From Candidatus Eiseniibacteriota bacterium (GTDB lineage: Bacteria; Eisenbacteria; RBG-16-71-46), in the NCBI GenBank assembly GCA_016710095.1, contig JADJLL010000038.1, positions 1 through 24,593 of the forward strand: a stretch of DNA of 24,593 nucleotides, given 5' to 3'. This document shows positions 1 through 10,400 of the stretch, piece by piece; position 1 is the stretch's first letter; each line of letters opens with the position of its first letter. Below the pieces are notes generated by a model. It saw only the letters and a list, made by a program, of their open reading frames with translations. It had not been told where the DNA came from and did not search any database. The position numbers and the translations under genes are program-made.

Positions 1-120
1 GCTCGCGGCGGCACGCGCGGCGATCCGGAAGCGCCACGCGCTGATTCGGCGGCGGCCCGGCGCGGCCTCCCGCAATTCTTCGTGGATGCCACGGCGCCGG
101 TTCGGTTAGTCTCCGCCGCC
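1..120. other. window edge, no gene supported
   Basis: GC-rich sequence upstream of the kinase. One plus-strand frame is open from the window edge to a TAG at about 116 and could be the tail of an upstream gene, but its residues are compositionally biased (Arg/Ala) and not recognisable. TTAGTCT lies a few bases before the kinase ATG and resembles a -10 element, which would make that message nearly leaderless. No clear Shine-Dalgarno sequence is visible. Confidence 0.3.
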
Positions 121-2606
121 ATGTCCATCTCTCCCGGCTTCCGGCTCGGCCACTACACGATCCTCGCGCCGCTCGGCGCGGGCGCCATGGGTGAAGTCTT
201 CCGCGCCACCGACACGCGGCTCGACCGCGAAGTGGCGATCAAGGTGCTGCACGCGCGGTTCACCGCGGACACCGAGCGGCTGCGCCGCTTCGACACCGAA
301 GCGCGCACCGCGGGCTCCATCTCAGCACTTGAACCTCGTCGCGATCTTCGACGTCGGGCAGCAGGACGACATGCCGTACGTCGTCACGGAACTGCTCAAG
401 GGCGACACGCTGCGCGACCGCCTCGAAGGCGGCGCGCTGCCGCTGCGCAAGGTGACCGAGTACGGCACGCAGATCGCGCGCGGCCTCGCCGCGGCGCACG
501 CGCGCGGCATCATCCACCGCGACCTGAAGCCCGAAAACCTGTTCGTCACGACCGACGGCACGGTGAAGATCCTCGACTTCGGCCTCGCCAAGCTCATTCA
601 GGGCGAGACGACGTCGTCGGACTCGCTCTCGGGCACGATGACGCAGTCCGGCATGATCCTCGGCACCGTCGGCTACATGTCGCCCGAGCAGGCGCGCGGC
701 CTGCCCGCCGGTCCCGCGTCCGACGTGTTCGCGCTCGGCTGCGTGCTCTACGAGATGCTCACGGGCTCGCGCGCGTTCCATCGCGAGACGAGCATGGACA
801 CGATGACCGCAATCCTGCGCGAGGACCCGCCGGCCTTCCCCGCGCGCGTGCGCACGGAGGCGCCCGGTCTCGCGGCGCTCGTGCTGCGCTGCCTCGAGAA
901 GGAACCCGGCGAGCGCTTCGAGTCCGCGCGCGACGTCGTGCACGCGATCGCGATCGCCGCGGCGACCGCCGAGGAGGCCTCGCGCACGACCGGCGACGCC
1001 GCCGTGGCGCCCGCGTCGTCCAGCCCGACGTTCCGCCGCCTCACGTTCCGGCGCGGACGCATTCACTGCGCGCGTTTCTCGCCCGACGGTCACTCGGTGG
1101 TCTACGGCGCCGCGTGGGAAGGCCAACCGGTCGAGACCTACTGGATGCATCTGGGCGGCACCGAAGGACGCTCGCTCGGCCCTCCCGGCACCGACCTGCT
1201 CGCGGTCGCGCAGAACGGCGAGATGGCGATCAGCCTCAAGCGCCGCTCGCGGACGACGTTCTCGTTCGCCGGCACGCTCGCGCGCATGCCCATGGGCGGC
1301 GGCTCCCCACGACAGATCCTCCAGCACGTGGACGAGGCCGACTGGAGCCCGAACGCGACCGCGCTCGCGATCGTGCGCGACGTCGGGGACTCGTGCGTCA
1401 TCGAGTACCCCATCGGCAAGCCGATCTTCCGCACCGCAGGCTGGGTCAGTCACATGCGTGTTTCGCGTGACGGGAAGCGCGTCGCGTTCATTCATCACGA
1501 ACACGCCGGCAACGACGCGGGAAGCGTGACCCTCGTGGACACCAGCGGCAACTCCCGCGTGCTCAGCGGTGGCTGGGGTACGGCGCGCGGACTCGCGTGG
1601 TCGGCCGACGACCGCGAGGTGATGTTCTGTGCGCACGAAGAAGGCGCCGGCCGCAACCTCCACGCGGTCTCGCTCGAGGGAGTCCACCGCGTGGTGCATC
1701 AGGTGCCCGGGCAGCTGTGCATCCAGGACATCCTTCCCGACGGCCGCGCGCTGCTCACGCACTCGACCGAGCGCATGGCGATCGTCGTACAGACGGCCGA
1801 CGCCACGCAGGAGCGCGACCTGTCCGGCTCGACTGGTCGCTGCTGCGCGATATCTCTCGCCGGACGGCCAGTGGGTGCTGATCAGCGAAAGCGGCGAGGG
1901 TGGCGGCCAGTACGGCAGCGTCTGCATGCGCATGACCGACGGCTCGCCGCCCCTCCTGCTCGGCGAAGGCGACCCCATGCAGTTCTCTCCCGACGGTCAG
2001 TGGGTGCTCGCGGTGATGCGGGACATTCCCGAAGGCCGGTGGCTGCTTCTGCCGACCGGCGTGGGAGAGCCGCGAGAGTTCGTGATCCCCGGCTTCATCG
2101 GCCATCGCGGGCGCTTCACTCCGGACGGCACGGCGCTCGTGCTCTCCGGCCGCTTCGGTGACCAGCCCGGTCAACTCCTTCGCCTGGATCTCGCAACTGG
2201 CGAGACGGCGCCGATCCCCGGAACGAGCGGCATCGCGGGGAACTTCGAGATCTCGCCCGACGGCCAATGGCTCGCGCTGCGCGTCGGCAACGGACCGACG
2301 TCGCTGCTGCCGGTCGGCGGCGGCGAGCTTCGCCCGATTCCCGGCATGCGCCCCGAAGACGAACTCCTGCCGTGGACGATGGAGACGAAGGCCGTGCTCG
2401 TCGCCACCATCGGACCGCCGCCCACTCGCATCGACCGTATCGATCTCGAAACCGGCGACCGCACGCCGTTCCGCGAGGTCATGCCGCCCGACACGTCCGG
2501 TGTCTTCGGCATGCGCGGGTTCCGCTTCCTGCCCGACGGCAAGACGTTCGGCTACACGTTCGGCGTGCAGCTCGACGAGCTCTACCTGGTCGAGAACCTC
2601 AGGTAG
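121..2606 (+). CDS. Ser/Thr protein kinase with C-terminal TolB-like beta-propeller (two frame breaks)
   Basis: Hanks-type Ser/Thr kinase of about 827 residues once two frame breaks are joined. Visible kinase motifs are the glycine loop LGAGAMGEVF (residues 18-27), the lysine of EVAIK (K41), HRDLKPEN (about 132-139), DFGLAK (about 153), GTVGYMSPEQARG, and SDVFALGCVLYEML. After residue 300 come repeats of the type FSPDGHSVVYG, LSPDGQWVLIS, FSPDGQWVLAV and ISPDGQWLALR, typical of TolB/WD40-like propellers that act as sensor or docking domains. I see no membrane segment between the halves, so the protein is probably cytosolic. The start at 121 puts RLGHYTILAPLG at the usual distance from the N terminus; an ATG at 82 adds only unconserved residues. 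One extra base near 322-326 (SIS|HLNLVAIF) and one near 1838-1848 (GR|ARYLSPDGQW) break the frame, and homology resumes immediately. The 3' end overlaps the convergent sensor gene by 8 bases. Substrates are unknown. Confidence 0.85.
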
Positions 2607-5600
2607 CGCGCTCGCGATCCGCCCAGCTGCCGGGCGTGGCGCCGTGGTGCTCGCGGAACACGCGGCAGAAGTGCGCGACGCTCTTGAAGCCGGTGGCGTA
2701 GGCGATCTCCCCCACGCTGCCGGCGCGCTGGTCGAGCAGCTGTGCCGCACGCTCGAGCCGCATGCGGCGCACGAGCTGCTCGGGGGTCTCGTTCAGCAGC
2801 TCCTTCACGCGGCGGAACAGGTGCGAACGGCTGACGCCGGCCTCGTGCGCGAGACGCTCGAGGTCGAAGTCCTCCTCGCCCATCAGCCGCTCGATCGCAT
2901 CGCGAACGCGCGCGAGGAAACGGTCGTCCTCCGACGTCACCTCGACCGGCGCGGCGTGCAGCGCGCGCGGGCGCAGCCGCTCGCGCAGCCGGTGCTGCGC
3001 CGAGATCAGGTTGCGTACGCGCAGCAGCAGCTCCGGCGCGTGGAACGGCTTCGCGAGGTAATCCACCGCGCCGAGCGACAGTCCGGCGAGCTTGTCGTCG
3101 TGCGAGGCGCGCGCGGTGAGCAGGATGACCGGCGTGCCCGCGAGGTCGGGCTCGGCCTGCATCGCCTCGCAGAACGCGAAGCCGTCCATCACCGGCATCA
3201 TGACGTCGCTGATCACGAGATCGGGCGGCAGCGCGCGCGCCGACGCGAGCGCCGCGGCGCCGTCGCCGGCTTCGATCACGCGATAGTGCGGCGCGAGATG
3301 GCGCCGCAGGTACGCGCGCACGTCGGCGTCGTCCTCGACCACGAGCACCGTCGGCGCATCGGCCACGGCCTCGGCCGGATCGGGCGGCGCGGAGGCGGCT
3401 TCGCTCGTGCCCGGCGCGTCGGCGAGCAGCCACGTCGCGCTCGTACCGCCGGCGCGAGCGCGGCCGCGTCGCCGCCACGCGCGATCTGCGCGTCGGAAAG
3501 GTGTGCGCGCCCGAGCGGCAGGCGCACGGTGAACGTGCTGCCCTCGCCCGGCGCGCTCGCGAGCGCGATCGTGCCGCCGTGCAGCTCGACGATGTCGCGC
3601 GTGAGCGACAGCCCGATGCCCGTGCCCGGCCGCGCCACGTCGCGCGCGCCGGACGCCTGGTAGAAGCGCTCGAACAGTCGCGCCTGCTCGTCCGGCGCGA
3701 TGCCCGGACCGTCGTCGCTCACGGCGAACGTCCAGCGCGCTTCCTCGCCCCCGCCTTCGACACCGCCCGTCAGCCGCACGTGCCCGCCCGACGGCGTGAA
3801 CTTGAGCGCGTTCGACAGCAGGTTCGCCACCGCCTGCTCGAGCACGCGCGGTCGAACCACGCGGGCGCGCCGTCGCGCACGTCCACTTCGAGCGCGATGC
3901 CGCGCCGCACCGCGAGCGGCCCGAACAGCGCCGCCACGTCGCGCAGTTCGCGCGCGAGATCGCCCTCGTGCGCCTGCAGCGCCATGCCGCCCGCCTCGAG
4001 CCGCGCGAGGTCGAGGATGCGGTTGACCTGCGCGAGCGCCCGGTTCGCGTTGCGCAGCGCCAGCTCCAGCGGCTCGCGCGCGTCCGCGGGCGGCTCGCCG
4101 TAAAGCCCGCCGAGCAGGTCCTCGAGCGGCCCGATCGTGAGCGTGAGTGGCGTGCGGAACTCGTGCGAGACGTTCGCGAAGAAGCGCGACTTGGCGGCGT
4201 CGAGCACGCGCAGCTCCTCGGCCTGCTGCTCGATCGTCTCGAGCGAGCGCTGCGCGAGATCGCGCGCGGTCTCGGCGTCGGCGCGCGCGCCCTCCGCGGC
4301 GGCACGCGCCGCCTCGGTCGCCTGCTTCTCGCTCTCCAGTTCCGCCGTGCGCGCGGCGACCTGCACCTGCAGCTCGCGCTCGCGTTCGACAAGCGCGCGC
4401 AGGCGCCGCCGGTACGCCGCCCACAGCGCCGCGACCAGCGCGGCGAGCGCGGCGAGGCGGAACGCGATCGTCTCCCACCAGTGCGGCGCGAGTTCGAGCC
4501 GCAGTGTCGCGGGCGCCGACCACGCGCCGCCGCTCGAGACCTGCACTTCGAACGTGTGCCGCCCGGGCGAGGCGTCGGTGAAGTACGCGGTCCGGCGTTC
4601 GCCCGCTTCGATCCATTCGCCGCCGTGCTCGCGCAGCCGGTAGCGGAACCGCAACTGCTGCGGCGCGAGGAACTCCGGGCTCGCATAGGAGATCGAGAAC
4701 TCGCGCTGGCTCGGCGACAGCCGCACGACGCCGCCCTTCACGGGCACGCGCTCGGCGCGCGCGAGCACGCCGTCGATCGTGATGCCGCGCGCCTCCGTGT
4801 CGTCCGGCACGTGGCGCGGATCGATCACCACGACGCCCGCCTGGCTCGCGAACCACAACGTGCCGTCCTTCGCGCGCAGGGCCGCGGGCTGCGACGTGCC
4901 GTTGCACTCGCGGCTCGCCATGCCCTGCGCCTCGCCGAACGCGCGGATGGTGAGCGCCGTGCGATCTCCCGCCGCGAACGCGTCGAGCCGCGCGCGAGAG
5001 ACGCAGAAGATGCCGCGGTTCGTGCTCACCCACAGCCGGTGGCGTTCGTCCTCGACGATCGCGTGCATGGTGTCGTCGAGCAGGCCGTCACGGCGTCCGA
5101 TCACGACGACCTTCGCGCGCGACGCCGGCGCTCCCGCGGGCAGTTCGATGCGCGCGAGGCCACCGCCTTCGGTGCCCGCCCACACGACGCCGCGTTCGTC
5201 TTCGTAGAGCCCGCGCACGCGCAAGCTCGACAGCCCCTGCGCCGCGCCGATCCACTCCAGCGAGCCGCCGTGGATCACGAGGATCCCCTGCCCCGCGGTG
5301 CCGAACCAGTGCGAGCCGTCGCGCCGGTGCAGCGCGCTGCGCACGGTGGTCGAGGGTTGTCCCTCGCGCGGCAGCCACACCTTCCACGCGCCGATGCGCC
5401 CGGAGCGCAGCGTGTCGCGCGCCGAGCACCAGAGCACGCCGTCGCGGTCGCACGACAGCAGCCCCACTTCGAAGGTCGGCTCGCCCCTGCCCGGCAGCAG
5501 CCGCAGCCCGAGCGGCTCGTCCACGCTCGCGAGTCCGCCGAACGTGCCCGCGAGCATCGCGCCGTCCCGCGTCTCCGCGAGCGCGGTGATGATGCGGCCC

Positions 5601-6778
5601 GTGGACGCCCAGCGAAGGCCCTCCGCGCCCCAGCACCCGAGCACTCCCTGGATGCCGCCGAACCACACGCGTTCGTCGCGTGTCTGTGCGAGCACGCTGA
5701 CGAGCGTCGGCTTGCCGTCCGTGCGCGCCCCGACCACGGACACGACCGCGCGCGCGATGCGGTGCAGGCCGTCGCTCGCGGCCGCCCACACGGTGCCGTC
5801 ACGATCGGCGAGCAGGGCCGCCACTTCACCGGAGAAGGTCGCGACCTCGACACCGTCCCGCAGCACGGCCGCGCCGCGCGCCTCCCACACGCGGCCATCG
5901 GGCGTGAGCAGCCGCGTGTCGGGCTTGCCGTCGGCGCGCTCTCGACGGTGCGTGCGCGGATCGAGCGACGGCACGGGCCCCGCCTCGAAGCCATTCGCGC
6001 CGAGCCGCCAGAAGAGGCCGTCGCACTCGAACGAGAGGTCGCCCGCATCGGACTGCCACCAGAACTGCTCCCGCCTCGGCACGATCTGCAGGCCCGAAGG
6101 CAGCGGGAACGTCGTGAAGCGGCCGTCGCGCAGCCGCACGAGCTGGTCCCTCGTCATGTACCAGAGGTCGCCCCGGCGGTCGCGGCGGGGACGACAGAAG
6201 GCGACGAACTTCTCCGAGCCCACGATCCGCTTCGCCTCGTCGCCGCGTACGAGGTACAGGCACTCGGAGGTCGAGTAGACCGCTTCCCCCGGGCGATCGG
6301 TGAACACGGCGGAGCCCGGCGGCAGCGGCTTGCCGTCCTCGCGCACCACGCGCACCTCGCCGGCGGCCACGTGCAGGAGGCCGTCGACTTCGGAGCCCAC
6401 CCAGACTCCGCCGCCGGGGTCGGCCTGCAGGTTCGCGAATCGGCTCGACGTCAGTTCGGGGTGGGTCGAGGGGTCGAACACCGTGAAGGCCGCGCCGTCG
6501 AACCGCAGCAGGCCGTCGAACGTGCTGATCCAGAGATAGCCGTCGCGGTCCTGCACCAGCCCCGAGAACGTCAGCACCGGCAGCCCGTCGCGCAGCCCCC
6601 ACGTCGCCTGGGTCCAGCCTGGCTCGGGCGGCGCGGCGGCAAAGGCCGGGCGCGCGGCACCGGCGAGCACAGCGACGGCCGTACACGCGAGCGCGAGTCG
6701 GCGGGCGGTGGCAAAGGCATGTCGAAGCGCCGGGGCGAGCAGCACGAAGGGGTTTTCCGGGAGTGAGCGAGCTTTCAC
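2599..6778 (-). CDS. hybrid two-component sensor/regulator (propeller, Y_Y_Y, HisKA, HATPase, REC, AraC HTH; two frame breaks)
   Basis: One-protein two-component system (HTCS type) of about 1390 residues. The order is: signal peptide (LALACTAVAVLAGAARPAFA); a periplasmic reg_prop propeller with repeats such as DRDGYLWISTFDGLLRF, DEDGVVWAGTEGG-like and ERHRLWVSTNRGIF blades; a Y_Y_Y domain (LRFRYRLREHGGEW); one membrane helix near residue 770; and a coiled coil. Then come the H-box SHEFRTPLTLT (His near 870), the N-box NLLSNALKFTPSGG, G-boxes DDGPGIA and GTGIGLSLT, a receiver domain (VISDVMMPVMDG, Asp near 1190; LAKPF) and an AraC HTH ending GFKSVAHFCRVFREHHGATPGSW. In Bacteroidetes, HTCSs sense sugars and switch on adjacent polysaccharide loci; here the ligand is unknown. 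The start is a GTG at 6778; a GTG about nine codons later is also possible. Single missing bases near 3843-3852 and 3440-3465 split the frame between catalytic boxes, and all motifs remain present when joined. Divergent from a receiver gene. Confidence 0.85.
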
Positions 6779-6925
6779 GTCTCAGTCCGGGCCCGAAACC
6801 GCTCCCGGGGACGCTGGGTCAACACCATGCGACGGTGAGAATACCAGCCAACCCCTTCTCCTCGGCAAAGTTCCCGCGTCACTCGACCACCGGGCCACCC
6901 GGCCCACGAAGACGCGGAGGACGCC
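6779..6925. promoter_or_regulatory. divergent promoter region between hybrid sensor and receiver gene
   Basis: A 147-base gap between two divergent signalling genes, so it must hold both start regions. On the minus strand TTGACC (about 6822-6827) resembles a -35 box, but no convincing -10 is at the right spacing. GGGCC-ACCC-GGCCC (6892-6905) is a small inverted repeat close to the receiver gene. No specific operator can be assigned. Confidence 0.4.
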
Positions 6926-7357
6926 ATGAACGACACGCCCGAGACCCCGCCGACGAACGCAACGAGCGCTCCCGGACTGCGCGTGCTCGTCGTGGACGAC
7001 GACCCCGACATGCAGCGCTACCTCCGGCTGTGCCTCGAGCGCGGCTGGGGTCGCCGGTGCACGGTCGAGGTGTGTGGCGACGGCGACGAGGCGGTGCTCC
7101 TCGCGGAGCGCAAGCGCTTCGACCTCGTCGTCACCGACGTCCGGCTCCCCCGCATGGACGGGTACGCGCTGAGCGCGGCGCTGGATCGGATGCCGACCGG
7201 CGCGGGCGTGCCCGTCCTCTTCGTGACCGGCGAGCCCGACTGCGCCGCCCGAGCGTCCGCCTTCGTGGACGCGAGAGCGGACCGCGCGCTGCTCACGAAA
7301 CCGTTCAACAGCACGCGGCTCGCCGCGGCGCTCGACCCGCTCATGGAGGCCCGATGA
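6926..7357 (+). CDS. stand-alone response-regulator receiver domain
   Basis: A 143-residue single-domain receiver of the CheY/Spo0F kind with no output domain. The acidic pocket is VVDDDPD (D24-D26), the phospho-acceptor is D71 in LVVTDVRLPRMDG, the switch Thr is T101 (LFVTGEP) and the conserved Lys is K125 (LLTKPF). An unconserved Pro/Thr-rich leader of about 17 residues precedes the domain. GGAGG sits about six bases before the ATG and fixes the start. It is divergent from the hybrid sensor and 95 bases upstream of the FG-GAP protein, in the same direction, so the two could be co-transcribed. Single-domain receivers usually act by protein contact or in a phosphorelay; the hybrid sensor next door or an unlinked kinase could be its partner, but the sequence does not say which. 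Confidence 0.9.
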   Translation: MNDTPETPPTNATSAPGLRVLVVDDDPDMQRYLRLCLERGWGRRCTVEVCGDGDEAVLLAERKRFDLVVTDVRLPRMDGYALSAALDRMPTGAGVPVLFVTGEPDCAARASAFVDARADRALLTKPFNSTRLAAALDPLMEAR

Positions 7358-7452
7358 CCTGCCGCCGGCCCGACGTGCTCGTTCACTCCATCCATTCCGA
7401 CACCCGGCCGCGCGCCGGCCACAGGTCCTCCGCCCCGAGGAAAGGTCACCCG

Positions 7453-10400
7453 ATGCGCCCTCTGCTCCGCTCGCTCCTGCTGCTCCTGCCGCTCGTGCTG
7501 CTCGCCGCGTTCGCGCGCGGCGCGGACGCCGTGACCTACACGAAAGCCGCCCAGCTCAAGTGGCCGTCGAACTTCGCCTCGATGGACTTCGGTGACTTCA
7601 ACAACGACGCGTTCCTCGATCTCGCCGTCTGCGGCCTGGACTCGACGGGCGCCGCCCGCACCACGGTCTACCTGAACACCGCCGGCGGCTCGACCTGGAC
7701 CGCAACCACGATCCCGCTGGCGGGCGTGTACACCGGCTGCGTGCGCTGGTGTGACCTCAACATGGACGGCGCGCAGGACCTGCTGGTGCTGGGCTTGAAC
7801 AGCGCCAACCAGCCGGTCGGCAAGCTCTACCTGAACAACGCGGGCGTCAGCCTGAACGAGACGCTCGCGGGCATCCCGCCGCTGAGTCACGCGTCGGCGG
7901 CCTGCGGCGATCTCGACGGCGACGGCGATCCCGACCTCGTGGTCATGGGCTATCCCGCGAGCGGCCCCCATATCCTGCGCGCCCTTCGCAACGACGGCGG
8001 GACGTTCACCACGATGGCCAACCTCGTCGGCCTGAGCGACGGCGAGGTCTCGCTCGCCGACACGGACCGCGACGGCGACCTCGACCTCCTCGCCTCGGGT
8101 TTCGGCATCGGGGGCGGCCAGACGAGAATCTATCTCAACGACGGCGCGGGCCATTTCACGAGTCCCTTCAGCATTCAATCGCTCCAGAACGCCGCCGCTC
8201 GCTTCGGTGACTACGACGGCAACGGCTGGCCGGATTTCGGCATCAGCGGTGAGGCGGGGCCGTACTTCACCGGCATCGGCACCAACCAGAACGGAGCCGG
8301 CTTCGCCATCAGCGCACTCACCACTCCCTCCCTCAGCCGCGGCAGCGTGGATTGGGCCGACGCCGACAACAACGGATGGCTCGACCTGCTCGTGACGGGT
8401 TCGGGTGTCACGGGCGCGGACACGACCGCGATCCTCGCCTACAACGGCAGCGGCTGGACCCTGAACATGCTGAGCGGCCTGCCCCAGATCGCATACAGCT
8501 CGGCGCAGTACGGCGACATCGATCGCGATGGGGACGTGGACATCGCGCTGGTCGGCGTCGAGGCCGCCGGCGCCACTCGCGGCTCGATCTGGCGCAGCAG
8601 CGGGGCCGTGGCGAACAACCCGCCCGGAACACCGACGAACCTCACGGCGTCCTGGACTTACGTGAACGGCTCCGCGCGCGTGAAGTTCTCGTGGACGCGC
8701 CCCACCGACGACCACACGCCGCGCGTGGCGATCACCTACGACCTGCGCGTGGGCCGCAGCCAGAACGCGGCCGACGTCACCGGTGCGACGTTCGGCGCCG
8801 TGGACGGCTGGCGGCGCACGATGCGGCCCGGTATGGAGGGTGCGGACAGCACGTGGACGCTCACGCTCCCGCCGGGCACCTACTACTGGTCCGTGCAGGC
8901 GGTGGACGGCGCGCTCGTGGGCAGCGCTCCCGCTGCCGAGCAGTCGTTCACCCTGCCCGCACTGATCGACGGCGGCTTCACGCTGACTCCCGTCGGCGCG
9001 CCGAACGGCCACACCGCCGTGAAGTGGGGCGATGCCGACGGCGACGGCCGGCTCGACCTGTTGACCGCGGGCACGAACAGCGGCGGCAAGACGTACTTCT
9101 ACCGCAACCTCGCGGACACGCGGGGAGTGGTGTCGACCAACCTGCTCGGCCTCACCAACAGCTCGGTGGACTGGGGCGATTACGACCGCGACGGCCGGCT
9201 CGACGTGGCGATCGAAGGCACCGTTTCCAATCTGCGCTATCTCCAGATCTATCGCCGCCAGCCCGATGGCACCTACCTGCTCACGAACGACCTTCTCGGC
9301 TTGGCGCAGGGCAGCGTGGCGTGGGGGGACTACGACGGCGACGGCGACCTCGACCTCGCCGCATGCGGCACCGCGAACGGCACGGCTTCGGGTGCGTTCG
9401 CGAAGGTCTACCGCAACGACAACGGTTCATTCGTGGCCTCGAGCTCATCCCTGACCGGAATGAACCAGGGCAAGATCGCATGGGCGGACTTCGACCGCGA
9501 CGGCGACCTCGACCTGCTCATCTCGGGGATCAACGCCTCCGGCACCGCCGCGATCCAGATGTACAAGAACAACGGCGGCACGTTCACGGCATTCCTCTGC
9601 GGCCTGCCCGCGCTGAGCCTTTACCCCTCCTTCTGCACGTTCGACTACGACGGCGACGGCCATCTCGACGTCGCGCTGGTGGGCAGCACCGACGGCACCG
9701 TGAGCGACGGCGTGCTCAGCATCTGGCTCAACTCCGGAAACGGCGCCTTCTTCCACGTCTTCACCACGCCCACCGGCGTCTCCAGCGGCGACGTGACCGC
9801 GGGCGACGTGGACGGCGACGGCGACATCGACCTCGCCTACGCGGGAATCAGCCCGTCGGGCATCCGCATCACGCGCATCGCCCGCAACGACGGCGGCGGC
9901 ACGTTCACGGAAGTGGACATGGGCATGACCGGCCTGTCGCTGCCGGGGCTCGCGTTCGGCGACCTGAACGGCGACGGCCGCCTCGATCTCGCCGCCGCGG
10001 GCCTGTCCGACGCCGGCAACGTCGCCACCGTGTACATGAACATCGCCGGCGCGGTGAACACCGCCCCGGCCGCGCCCACGAATCCGACGATGACGGTGAA
10101 CGGCAACCGCGTCGTCGTGCGCTGGACCAAGGCGACCGACACGCAGTCGTCGCAGGATCGGCTCTCCTACGACGTGCGCATCGGGCGCTCGACGAACGGC
10201 AACCAGTTCTTCTCGCTGCCCGCGGACAGCGTCACGGGCAAGCGCCACGTCGCGCGCACGGGCCTCGTTCAGGGCGACTCGGCCGTGTTCCTGAACGTGC
10301 CCGAGGGCGACTGGCGGTTCGCGGTGCAGGCGGTGGATCCGTCGTTCGCCGGCAGCGCGCTCGCGAGCGGCTTCCAGGTGATCCACCGCATGACCAACAC

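Noticed and set aside
82..120. Earlier ATG for the kinase at 82
   Set aside because: It adds 13 unconserved residues; the start at 121 gives the normal N terminus for this kinase type.
322..1848. Programmed ribosomal frameshifting in the kinase
   Set aside because: No slippery heptamer or stimulatory structure was seen at the breaks, and breaks of both directions occur in unrelated genes; sequence error is simpler.
6763..7452. Upstream extension of the FG-GAP reading frame
   Set aside because: It overlaps the receiver gene and places the signal peptide internally; the ATG at 7453 has a good ribosome site.
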